Source: Bacteroidota bacterium
GTDB taxonomy: Bacteria; Bacteroidota; Bacteroidia; Flavobacteriales_F; PHOS-HE28
Length of the DNA: 5,471 bases
Assembly (NCBI GenBank): GCA_963169595.1
Contig: CAUJFM010000368.1
Span: 1 to 5,471, forward strand
Direction of reading: 5' to 3'
Within the stretch, counting starts at the first letter, position 1, and every line of letters begins with the position of its first letter. The translations under genes and the position numbers were made by a program. This document shows, piece by piece, positions 1-5,471 of the stretch. Under the pieces are notes generated by a model. That model had not been told where the DNA came from. It searched no databases and saw nothing but the letters and a program-made list of their open reading frames with translations.

Positions 1-635
1 TCCTTGATGCTCTGGATGTGCACGATCAGCTGCCGGTTGAGGCGGATGAACTTCTCCGGGTCCAACTGGCGCTCCAGCTTGTCCAGGCTCTCCTCCAGCG
101 GCAGGTCGCGGCCTTCCCGGGTGCGCAGGAAGGTGTTCTTCATCAGCGAATGGATGTAGGCGATCTGGTCGGGTTCGATCACCTTGAAGTGCTCGCCATA
201 GCGGATCAGGAAGCGCCTCACGGGGGCGGCCGGGCGTTCATCGGCCATGGGCCGGGCCAGCGAGGCATGGTCACGCACCACCCGTGTGCGACCGGCACGC
301 TCCAGGGCCTGCTGCAGCTCCTCGCGCCGGATGGGCTTCAATATGTAGTCCAGTGCGTTCACCCGGAAGGCGCGAAGCGCATGTTCGTCATAGGCTGTGG
401 TGAAGACCACCGGGAAATCGACCTGCACCCGCTCGAAGATGGCGAAGCTCTCGCCGTCGGCGAGCTGGACGTCCACCAGCGCCAGGTCGGGGGCCTCGTT
501 GGTCTTGATCCACTCCACAGCGGCCGCAATGGACGGCACATCGGCCACTACATCCGAACCCGGGGCCAGTTCCGCAAGCATCTTGCGCAGGCGGTTCACG
601 GCCGACGCTTCATCCTCAATGATCAGGATCCTCAT
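1..635 (-). CDS. LytTR-family response regulator (3' end beyond window)
   Basis: Cytoplasmic two-component response regulator that should bind DNA when phosphorylated by the kinase encoded just upstream. Translating the minus strand from the ATG at 635 gives 211 codons with no stop, so the gene runs off the left edge; regulators of this type are usually about 240 residues, so roughly 30 are missing. Residues 1-115 form a receiver domain: acidic pair E7/D8 (MRILIIEDE), phosphoacceptor D55 in LALVDVQLADG, switch threonine at T79/T80 (VVFTTAYDEHA) and lysine K100 in DYILKPI. After a linker (about 116-140), residues from about 141 resemble a LytTR DNA-binding domain: RRFLIRYGEHFKVI, then IAYIHSLMKNTFLRT, and FIRLNRQLIVHIQSIK, close to the family pattern F.R.(N/H)R..(L/I)VN...I. 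The start ATG overlaps the kinase stop codon (ATGA), so the two are translationally coupled. Target genes are not visible; autoregulation of this operon is possible but unproven. Confidence 0.95.
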   Translation of the reverse strand, partial: MRILIIEDEASAVNRLRKMLAELAPGSDVVADVPSIAAAVEWIKTNEAPDLALVDVQLADGESFAIFERVQVDFPVVFTTAYDEHALRAFRVNALDYILKPIRREELQQALERAGRTRVVRDHASLARPMADERPAAPVRRFLIRYGEHFKVIEPDQIAYIHSLMKNTFLRTREGRDLPLEESLDKLERQLDPEKFIRLNRQLIVHIQSIK

Positions 636-3454
636 GGCTTCACATCGATCAAAGGTATCCGCACAACGAACTGCCCGTCCGCACTGGTCACTTCCATGGG
701 CCGGGTGGTCAGCGCGGCATAGCGTCGCCGGATGCTCTCCAGTCCGAACCCTGTGGACCTCGGTGGGGTGGCCCTTGGCCGCACAGTATTGCTCACCACC
801 AACGCGTTCCCCTCCACCCCGATCGCAAGCCGCAAGGGGGCGGCCGCGTCGATCACGTTGTGCTTCAAGGCGTTCTCCACCAGCATCTGCAGGGTCATGG
901 GCACGATCTGGTGCTGATGATGCTCCGCAGGGACATCGATCCCCAGGTCGATCGCGGCACCGAAACGTTCCCGTTCCAGATCGAAGTAGGTGTTGAGCAG
1001 GCGCAATTCCTCCCCCAGAGTGATGAGTTCCTTATCGCGGAGCTGGAGGATGTTGCGGAAGAAGAGGCTGAGCTTCTCCACGTGCTCCACCGCCCGGCCG
1101 GCATCCGTTTCGATCAGGTCCACCAGCCGGTTGAAGCTGTTGAAGAGGAAGTGCGGGTCCACCTGACTGCGCAAGGCTTCCAGCTGGAACCTCACCTTCT
1201 CCTGCTCCATGCGCGCACGTGCCTGGGCCCGGCGGTCACGCTCCCGCACGATCCACCAGATGCCCCCCGCCAACAGCAGCAGGCCTGCGGCGATCACCCA
1301 GGGCCTGCGCCACCAGGGCGGCAACACCTCCACCTCCACCGACAGCCAGCCACTTTCGGGCACCTCATCACCGGTGTAGGCCACCAACTGGAACGTGTAG
1401 CGGCCGGGCGCCAGGGCGGAATAGCTCACTTCCCGGTCGCGGGTGATCAAGGTGCGCGGGTCCCAACCCTTCAATCGGTAGGCGAAGCGCAGACCAGCGG
1501 GATCGGCATGGTCGATGCCGGTGAACTGGAAGGTGATGTCGTTGCGATCATGCCCCGTCCGCAGAACCTCTTCCGGGTCCACCAAGGCATTCCCCAAGCG
1601 CACCGCGGTGATCACGGCCGGCACCTGGCTGATGAAATGCCGGGGCCGGGGCTGGAAGCGCAAGAGTCCGCGGTCGCTCGCGAACCACAGATCACCGCGA
1701 TCATCGGTGCAGATGGCGTTCAGTTCCGCACGCAGGTCATGCAGGCCCAGGCGGGCCGTGAGGTCCGTCCAGGAACCGTTCTCCGGATCGTAGGCCATGC
1801 TGCCCCGGGAACCGAAGGCGATGATCCGCTCACCGGCCAGCCCCAGTCCGAACAGATCGCCCGTGAATGCTGGCAGATCGCTCCCCGAGCACAAGACCAA
1901 GCTGTCCACCCTGCACAATCCGGTGCCCGGTCCAGCCGCCCAGGTCCGGCCCACCTTGTCGCGGACCAACGAGAAGAAGGTCCTGGGCCCTTGACCGACC
2001 GTTCGGTCCTTGGGCTGTGCACCACCGTGCCACGTTCCCGCGCCATCGGTGGCCGCCCAGAAACCACCGGCCATATCGGGCAGCACGGCATAGATGAAGC
2101 CACTGCCGGGCGTAGGATGATGGCGGAACACGCCGTCCCTGTACTCGGAGACTCCATCCAAGGTGCCGAACCAGACCGAACCCGCTGCACAGCGTACGGA
2201 GAGCACATTGTCGTTCAGCGCCACCTGGCGGGAGGTGAAGTGCTCGATGCGGCCATTGCGATGGATGGCATAGACCCCGCTTCCGAAGGTGGCCACCCAG
2301 ATGGTCCCCAGCTCATCGGCCACCAGGGACACGATCGGGGTCATCGGATCCACTTCCAAGGAGGCGCGGTGCACGCGCTGCTCTTCGGTGAAAGCCCTGG
2401 CATGGTGGAACAACCCTTGCGGCGTGGCGAACCAGATGCGCCCGTCCCCATCGCTGCACAAGGCGGTGATGCCGCGCAGATCGAGCCCCTCGTGCTCGGG
2501 CACGAACAACAGGTCGGGATCGGCACGCTTCAAGTGCTCATCACCGCCGCACCACCAGGCTGCTCCGTCCTCATCGAGCAGCAGGTCCTGCACCACCATG
2601 TTCCCAGGGGTGCCGGATCGGTGATCAACGTACCGCCCCCCGCGTTGGCCGACATCATGCACCACCACACCGTTCCGGCGCGTCCCGCACCAGATCAGCT
2701 CGCCGTGCACGGCCAGTTCCACCACGCCGCCATGGTCTGCTGAACCTGGCAGTTCCCCATTGCGCGCCGGGTCATCCGGCACCCATCGGAACACACCGCC
2801 ACGATCGGTACCGGCCCACACTTCACCCTTCGCCGTGGTGGATACCGATAGCACCAGGTTGTCCGGCGCTCCGGTGGTGACATCATGCACCTTCACCACC
2901 CCTTCCGCCGTGCACAAGGCCAGACCCTGGTCCGTGGCCACGACCACTCCGTTCTTCCATGGCGCCGCACTGTTCACATGGTCGTCCGGAAGCCCTTGGG
3001 CCATGCCCCATTGGGAGAGCTTTCCCTGGTGCCAGGACCAAAGCCCGGCCCCATAGGTGGCCAACCAAATGCGACCATCGTCCATCGGTACGATCGCCCT
3101 GACCGGGTATTGCTGGAGCAGGCTATCGACCAGCACGGTATCGCACCCGATGGCGTTGCACACCACCACGGTGCCGTTGGAAAGCGCCGCGAGCATGCCC
3201 TGCGGAGCGCGGGCCAGGGCCATCACCTGCGCCGGACGGGTGTCCAACATCAGGTCCACACGCTCCCCGTCGGTCCGGAGCACACCACGGTCGCTGCCGG
3301 TCCACAGCAGGCCGTGCGCATCCATGGCGATGCAGGACACCTTGGGGCGCTGCTGCCCGAGGCGCACCTCAAGCGTGCTGGTGTAGGGGAACTGGGCGGC
3401 ACAGGTCCCTGCCAGCAGGACCAGTGTCAGCCAGATCGAACAAGACCGCCTCAC
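632..3454 (-). CDS. Propeller/Y_Y_Y sensor histidine kinase, LytS type
   Basis: Inner-membrane sensor kinase, 940 residues. A signal sequence (residues 1-20, MRRSCSIWLTLVLLAGTCAA) precedes a large periplasmic sensor. Blade-like repeats with the pattern (I/V/L)W.(A/G)T..G recur near W51, W130, V171, W213, W255, W300, W341, W386, W428, W466, W505, I545 and W590. With one more near residue 90 this fits about 14 blades, so possibly two seven-bladed propellers. A Y_Y_Y domain follows (about 645-710; FAYRLKGWD, SALAPGRYTFQLVAY). One transmembrane helix lies at about 718-736, then a short coiled linker. The kinase is of the His_kinase/LytS class: phosphoacceptor H768 in QVDPHFLFNSFN, N-box MLVENALKHN (857-866) and G-box STGFGLESIRRRY (900-912). 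The start is GTG, chosen because it gives the signal peptide and overlaps the preceding stop (GTGA); the next Met, M44, would remove the signal. It resembles the sensor half of Bacteroidota hybrid systems but has a separate LytTR regulator. Its ligand is unknown. Confidence 0.95.
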   Translation of the reverse strand: MRRSCSIWLTLVLLAGTCAAQFPYTSTLEVRLGQQRPKVSCIAMDAHGLLWTGSDRGVLRTDGERVDLMLDTRPAQVMALARAPQGMLAALSNGTVVVCNAIGCDTVLVDSLLQQYPVRAIVPMDDGRIWLATYGAGLWSWHQGKLSQWGMAQGLPDDHVNSAAPWKNGVVVATDQGLALCTAEGVVKVHDVTTGAPDNLVLSVSTTAKGEVWAGTDRGGVFRWVPDDPARNGELPGSADHGGVVELAVHGELIWCGTRRNGVVVHDVGQRGGRYVDHRSGTPGNMVVQDLLLDEDGAAWWCGGDEHLKRADPDLLFVPEHEGLDLRGITALCSDGDGRIWFATPQGLFHHARAFTEEQRVHRASLEVDPMTPIVSLVADELGTIWVATFGSGVYAIHRNGRIEHFTSRQVALNDNVLSVRCAAGSVWFGTLDGVSEYRDGVFRHHPTPGSGFIYAVLPDMAGGFWAATDGAGTWHGGAQPKDRTVGQGPRTFFSLVRDKVGRTWAAGPGTGLCRVDSLVLCSGSDLPAFTGDLFGLGLAGERIIAFGSRGSMAYDPENGSWTDLTARLGLHDLRAELNAICTDDRGDLWFASDRGLLRFQPRPRHFISQVPAVITAVRLGNALVDPEEVLRTGHDRNDITFQFTGIDHADPAGLRFAYRLKGWDPRTLITRDREVSYSALAPGRYTFQLVAYTGDEVPESGWLSVEVEVLPPWWRRPWVIAAGLLLLAGGIWWIVRERDRRAQARARMEQEKVRFQLEALRSQVDPHFLFNSFNRLVDLIETDAGRAVEHVEKLSLFFRNILQLRDKELITLGEELRLLNTYFDLERERFGAAIDLGIDVPAEHHQHQIVPMTLQMLVENALKHNVIDAAAPLRLAIGVEGNALVVSNTVRPRATPPRSTGFGLESIRRRYAALTTRPMEVTSADGQFVVRIPLIDVKP

Positions 3455-4005
3455 TTCGCCGGGGATGAGGAGAACAGCAGGTCCAGCTTCACTTGCACCA
3501 CCGGTGCGATCTTCTGCTGCACCACGCGGGGGACGCGGATCTCGTGCTCGTCCAGCGCCACATCGAAAGACCCGGTGATGCGCACTTCGTTGGCCGAGAC
3601 CACCATTGTACAGGGTACGATGCGCTCACGAACGATGCCCTTGATGCTCAGCTCACCCTTGGCCCGGATGGTGTGTGTGCCCGGGGTCCGCAGGTCCACG
3701 GCCTCGATGATGCGGCCCTTGAAGGTGGCCTTCGGATGGACCGCCGACTCGAGGTAGTTCTCGTTGAAATGCTCCCGTTGCAAGGGGGAATTGAATCCTT
3801 CGAACTCGGCCATGGGTACCTGCACGGCAAAGGACCGTGTGGCCGGATCCAGCAGCCCGGTGGACCGAGTGTTGGCGGCCGTGATGGTCTCCATGGGCGC
3901 CTCTGACAGGAAGGTGATGCGCGAGCGCTCCAAGCGCAACAACTCCTTGTCCTGGGGAAGATCCAACCCCACGACCATTGCGGCGATGGCTAAGGTGCGT
4001 AGCAT
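3451..4005 (-). CDS. YceI-family periplasmic lipid-binding-like protein
   Basis: 184-residue protein of the YceI/lipocalin-like family, whose characterised members form a beta-barrel that binds a polyisoprenoid or other amphiphile in the periplasm. The family is recognised from LLDPATRSFAVQVPMAEFEG (about 51-70), then the core around 76-98 with REHFNENYLES followed by HPKATFKGRI. Later come GELSIKGIVRERIVPCTMVV, the usual 'low-level G.L.i.G....v.vP' strand pair, and a final strand set VPRVVQQKIAPVVQVKLDLLF. Length matches the family's usual size of about 180-190. The N-terminus (MLRTLAIAAMVVGLDLPQDK) is a short hydrophobic stretch with only one basic residue, so export by a Sec signal peptide is likely but the cleavage site is unclear. 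The ATG at 4005 lies 33 bp after the hydrolase stop; its stop overlaps the kinase GTG. No Shine-Dalgarno sequence is visible. The family call is secure; the ligand and the role beside a two-component system are not known. Confidence 0.9.
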   Translation of the reverse strand: MLRTLAIAAMVVGLDLPQDKELLRLERSRITFLSEAPMETITAANTRSTGLLDPATRSFAVQVPMAEFEGFNSPLQREHFNENYLESAVHPKATFKGRIIEAVDLRTPGTHTIRAKGELSIKGIVRERIVPCTMVVSANEVRITGSFDVALDEHEIRVPRVVQQKIAPVVQVKLDLLFSSSPAK

Positions 4006-4038
4006 GTGGTCCGTTCGTTGCCGATCCCGTGCCGGATC

Positions 4039-5184
4039 TCAGTTGGGCCTGGTGATCACCAGTGCCGAGCGCTCCACCCGTTGGGGAGAGACCAGGAGCA
4101 CCTGGTAACGGCCGTCCGGCAAGGCGGTCATGTCGATCGCGGCACCATCCACCGGGCGCGGGCCTTGCAGCACACAACGGCCCACCGCATCCACCACCCG
4201 GTAATGCGACCAGGCCCCACCTCCGCTCACCTGCACCAGTCCGGCCGATGGCACGGGATGCAGGACAAGGGGTTCGGACGCCGCGTGCAGCGCCATGCCG
4301 GTGCTGATGCAGGTCAGATCGGCCTCCACCCTTACGCTCGCCGCCACGCTGTCGCTGAAAGCGGTGAACGCATCGACATCCCCCTTCAGGAAATGATCGA
4401 GCCAAAGTCCGGCGAAGTCGTTCACCACCTCGTGCTGGGCCGCGCGCGTGATGGACGCACCACCGCATGTGAGCTCGCCCGTGCTGCAGGCCAGGTTGGA
4501 GTTGGCGAAGAAGCAATGGCGCCCGTCGATGATGTTCACGAAGGCCTTGCAGGCCGATGCACATGCGGCAAACATGGGTGCCTGGTTCTCATCCACCGGT
4601 GTCACGCAATCATCCGTACCGGCGAACACCAGGGTGGGCATCGTCACCGAGGCTGCGGCGGCGATGGCCGAAGGGTTCGTCTCCGCTGCGGCGAAGTTCA
4701 CCAAGGCCTGCACGGTGGGCGACTGGGCTGCGGCCAGGAAACTCGCCCCACCGCCCATGCTATGGCCCATCAAGGCCGTGGCCGGGGCCACCCCACCGAA
4801 GAACGGGGAGCTCGCATCGGCTCCGGCGTCCTGCATGGCCTGGGCCACGAAGGCCAGGTCCGCACCGAACGCACCGTGATCGGGGAAGCCGCCCTCCGTA
4901 GTGGGCAGCACGCAGATGTAGCCCTTGGGCACGAAGTGGTCCCACAGGTTCGCATAGGCATCCACCGACATCAGGAAGCCGTGGCCGATGACGAGCACCG
5001 GAAAGCTCCCCTGCGCCATGGGCACATTGGCGCCTGCACTGGCCCCAGGGTAGCGCACCTGGCAGGGCACGTCGCGGTCGCGGGCCGCATCGTAGAAGGT
5101 GACGGACCCGCTTCCGATCGGGAGACCTTGGGCCTGCAGCATCCCCGGGACGATCATCAGGGCGAGTAGAACATGGCGGAACAT
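4039..5184 (-). CDS. Secreted alpha/beta hydrolase (PETase/cutinase-like) with T9SS sorting domain
   Basis: 381-residue exported hydrolase, probably an esterase or lipase; the natural substrate is unknown. Residues 1-19 are a signal peptide (MFRHVLLALMIVPGMLQAQ). The catalytic domain (about 22-275) shows the oxyanion-loop motif VLVIGHGF (63-70), nucleophile S142 in GHSMGGGASFL, catalytic acid D192 in FAGTDDCVTPV and histidine H223 in DGRHCFFANSN. From memory, order and spacing align with PETase/cutinase-type enzymes, including SSPFFGG before the nucleophile and PTLVFAG before the acid. A cysteine-rich stretch (C193, C208, C212, C224, C233, C240) suggests disulfides around the active site, fitting an extracellular enzyme. 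Residues about 305-381 are a type A T9SS sorting domain: EPLVLHPVPSAGLVQVSG, YRVVDAVGRCVLQG, LPDGRYQVLLVS, ending RSALVITRPN. It should therefore cross the outer membrane and be surface-attached or released. It appears to be the first gene of the operon. A dienelactone-hydrolase or chlorophyllase-like label would also be reasonable. Confidence 0.9.
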   Translation of the reverse strand: MFRHVLLALMIVPGMLQAQGLPIGSGSVTFYDAARDRDVPCQVRYPGASAGANVPMAQGSFPVLVIGHGFLMSVDAYANLWDHFVPKGYICVLPTTEGGFPDHGAFGADLAFVAQAMQDAGADASSPFFGGVAPATALMGHSMGGGASFLAAAQSPTVQALVNFAAAETNPSAIAAAASVTMPTLVFAGTDDCVTPVDENQAPMFAACASACKAFVNIIDGRHCFFANSNLACSTGELTCGGASITRAAQHEVVNDFAGLWLDHFLKGDVDAFTAFSDSVAASVRVEADLTCISTGMALHAASEPLVLHPVPSAGLVQVSGGGAWSHYRVVDAVGRCVLQGPRPVDGAAIDMTALPDGRYQVLLVSPQRVERSALVITRPN

Positions 5185-5246
5185 GGCCCCAAGTTAAACG
5201 AAGCCCTTCCACCCACGGGGCTTCCGCTATATTTGCCGCCCCGTTC
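5185..5246. other. Divergent intergenic region between the operon and tRNA-Ser
   Basis: A 62-bp gap separates the hydrolase start codon (minus strand) from the tRNA (plus strand), so any promoters for the two divergent units must overlap here or lie within genes. The plus-strand promoter box is clear and is listed separately. For the minus strand, no exact TAnnTTTG box was found between the tRNA and the start codon. No Shine-Dalgarno sequence precedes the hydrolase ATG. Confidence 0.6.
5228..5235 (+). promoter_or_regulatory. Bacteroidota-type -7 promoter box for tRNA-Ser
   Basis: TATATTTG matches the Bacteroidota sigma-ABfr -7 consensus TAnnTTTG at every fixed position. It ends 11 bases before the first base of the mature tRNA, so transcription would start only a few bases upstream of the tRNA and leave a very short 5' leader for RNase P. 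It is an AT-rich island in strongly GC-rich surroundings. No convincing TTG-type -33 element was found 19-21 bases upstream. Confidence 0.6.
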
Positions 5247-5336
5247 GGAGAGGTGCCAGAGTGGTCGATCGGGTCTGTCTCGAAAACAGATGTGCCCGCA
5301 AGGGTACCGGGGGTTCGAATCCCTCCCTCTCCGCCA
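5247..5336 (+). tRNA. tRNA-Ser (anticodon CGA)
   Basis: Complete class II tRNA of 90 nt including the encoded CCA. The acceptor stem GGAGAGG (5247-5253) pairs perfectly with CCTCTCC (5326-5332), followed by discriminator G5333 (usual for serine) and CCA (5334-5336). The anticodon stem TCTGT/ACAGA (5274-5278 with 5286-5290) encloses the loop CTCGAAA, giving anticodon CGA at 5281-5283, which reads UCG. The long variable arm typical of tRNA-Ser is present: a 6-bp stem (5292-5297 with 5302-5307, one G-U pair) closed by a GCAA tetraloop. The T arm has GGGGG/CCCTC around TTCGAAT. Four of the eight serine codons visible in the neighbouring response regulator are TCG, so this isoacceptor suits the GC-rich codon use. 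The gene is transcribed away from the protein operon and has its own promoter box and terminator. Confidence 0.97.
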
Positions 5337-5340
5337 GGAC

Positions 5341-5371
5341 AAGCCCGCGCCACGAAGTGGCCGGGCTTTTT
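5341..5371 (+). terminator. Rho-independent terminator of tRNA-Ser
   Basis: Four bases after the tRNA CCA, AAGCCCG (5341-5347) and GCCAC (5349-5353) pair with GTGGC (5357-5361) and CGGGCTT (5362-5368) around a GAA loop. This makes a 12-bp GC-rich stem with one bulged C at 5348. The run of five T (5367-5371) follows, its first two bases also pairing in the stem base. Position and form fit termination of the tRNA transcript. Confidence 0.85.
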
Positions 5372-5416
5372 CATGCGCAGACCAAGCCAAGCTTGCTTGA
5401 GCGCGGGCTGCGCATG

Positions 5417-5447
5417 AAAAAGCCGCGAGCGAAGCGAGCCGGGCTTG
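5417..5447 (-). terminator. Probable terminator for a convergent gene beyond the right edge
   Basis: Read on the minus strand, AAGCC (5446-5442) pairs with GGCTT (5424-5420), and with one bulged C the stem can be extended by CGG/CTCG pairing including one G-U. The loop is GC-rich and a TTTTT run ends at 5417. The stem is weaker than that of the plus-strand terminator. It could stop transcripts entering from the right, but no gene that would use it is inside the window, so the assignment rests on form alone. Confidence 0.45.
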
Positions 5448-5471
5448 TCTTGAAGCCTCACCCCTTTAGGG

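Larger units (their letters stand above)
5338..5449. repeat. 112-bp interrupted inverted repeat containing two opposed terminator hairpins
   Basis: Two arms mirror each other. Outer segment GACAAGCCCG (5338-5347) is the perfect reverse complement of CGGGCTTGTC (5440-5449). Inner segment GGCTTTTTCATGCGCAG (5364-5380) is the perfect reverse complement of 5408-5424, giving 17 bp. The parts between them (5348-5363 and 5425-5439) differ: the left one forms its own small hairpin (GCCAC/GTGGC), while the right one contains the near-repeat GCGAGCGAAGCGAGC. The central spacer (5381-5407) holds another small inverted repeat, CAAGC (5383-5387) with GCTTG (5395-5399). The shared sequence extends beyond the T-tracts into CATGCGCAG, so this is more than two unrelated terminators that happen to look alike. 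Whether it is a dispersed repeat cannot be judged from a single copy. Confidence 0.8.

Noticed and set aside
18..722. 234-codon plus-strand open frame opposite the response regulator
   Set aside because: Antisense to the receiver and LytTR domains, which are clearly recognisable on the minus strand; it has no family features of its own.
860..2743. 627-codon plus-strand open frame opposite the kinase gene
   Set aside because: It lies wholly antisense to a well-supported histidine kinase. The predicted protein is low-complexity (rich in H, Q, G, P, A) and shows no recognisable domain. GC-rich codon use on the sense strand removes stops from the mirrored frame.
3653..4564. 303-codon minus-strand open frame across the hydrolase/yceI junction
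   Set aside because: It is in a different frame from two genes with clear motifs, and its composition (G, R, H, A rich) is typical of an off-frame shadow in GC-rich DNA.
4006..5169. 387-codon plus-strand open frame opposite the hydrolase
   Set aside because: Antisense to a gene with signal peptide, catalytic motifs and T9SS tail; the frame itself is low-complexity with no family signature.
5189..5196. Minus-strand TAACTTGG as a promoter -7 box for the hydrolase operon
   Set aside because: It differs from TAnnTTTG at one fixed position, lies only 4 bases from the start codon (implying a leaderless mRNA) and has no TTG-like -33 partner. Too weak to list as a feature.
5247..5449. tRNA-Ser 3' end as an integration site for a mobile element
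   Set aside because: tRNA-Ser genes are common attachment sites, but no integrase gene and no direct repeat of the tRNA 3' end is visible in this window.
4760..5461. 233-codon minus-strand open frame running through the tRNA
   Set aside because: Its N-terminal part contains GGEGGIRTPGTLAGTSVFE, the well-known artefact of translating the antisense strand of a tRNA-Ser gene. The rest is a frame shadow of the hydrolase. Such 'proteins' recur in databases but are not real genes.

Overview
This 5.5-kb window most likely comes from a high-GC member of the Bacteroidota. Three lines of evidence agree. The secreted hydrolase ends in a Por-type (type IX secretion, T9SS) sorting domain. The sensor kinase has the propeller/Y_Y_Y/LytS layout common in this phylum. 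The tRNA is preceded by an exact match to the Bacteroidota -7 promoter consensus TAnnTTTG, and none of the four protein starts has a clear Shine-Dalgarno sequence. The base composition is clearly GC-rich by eye, which is unusual for the phylum and explains the many long spurious open frames opposite the real genes. Genus or family cannot be settled from this window.

Layout: almost everything from 5184 down to 1 is one block of four minus-strand genes that looks like a single operon. In order of transcription they are: (1) a secreted alpha/beta hydrolase of the PETase/cutinase-like or dienelactone-hydrolase-like type with a C-terminal T9SS sorting domain (5184-4039); (2) after a 33-bp gap, a YceI-family periplasmic lipid-binding protein (4005-3451); (3) overlapping it by 4 bases (GTGA), a 940-residue sensor histidine kinase with a periplasmic beta-propeller sensor, a Y_Y_Y domain, one transmembrane helix and a LytS-type kinase core (3454-632); (4) overlapping that by 4 bases (ATGA), a LytTR-type response regulator (635-1), cut off by the window edge just before its C-terminus.

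On the plus strand, diverging from the operon, is a complete tRNA-Ser(CGA) with encoded CCA (5247-5336) and its own promoter box. It is followed at once by a Rho-independent terminator. That terminator is the left arm of a larger 112-bp interrupted inverted repeat (5338-5449); the right arm carries a second terminator-like hairpin facing the other way, which suggests a convergent gene beyond the right edge.

How the genes may work together (inference): the kinase and regulator are a cognate pair. Translational coupling of the YceI-like protein to the kinase suggests co-production of a small lipid/isoprenoid-binding periplasmic protein and a periplasmic sensor. The exported esterase-like hydrolase at the operon head could release or modify a substrate connected with that signal. 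No mobile element, CRISPR array or clear foreign DNA was seen.
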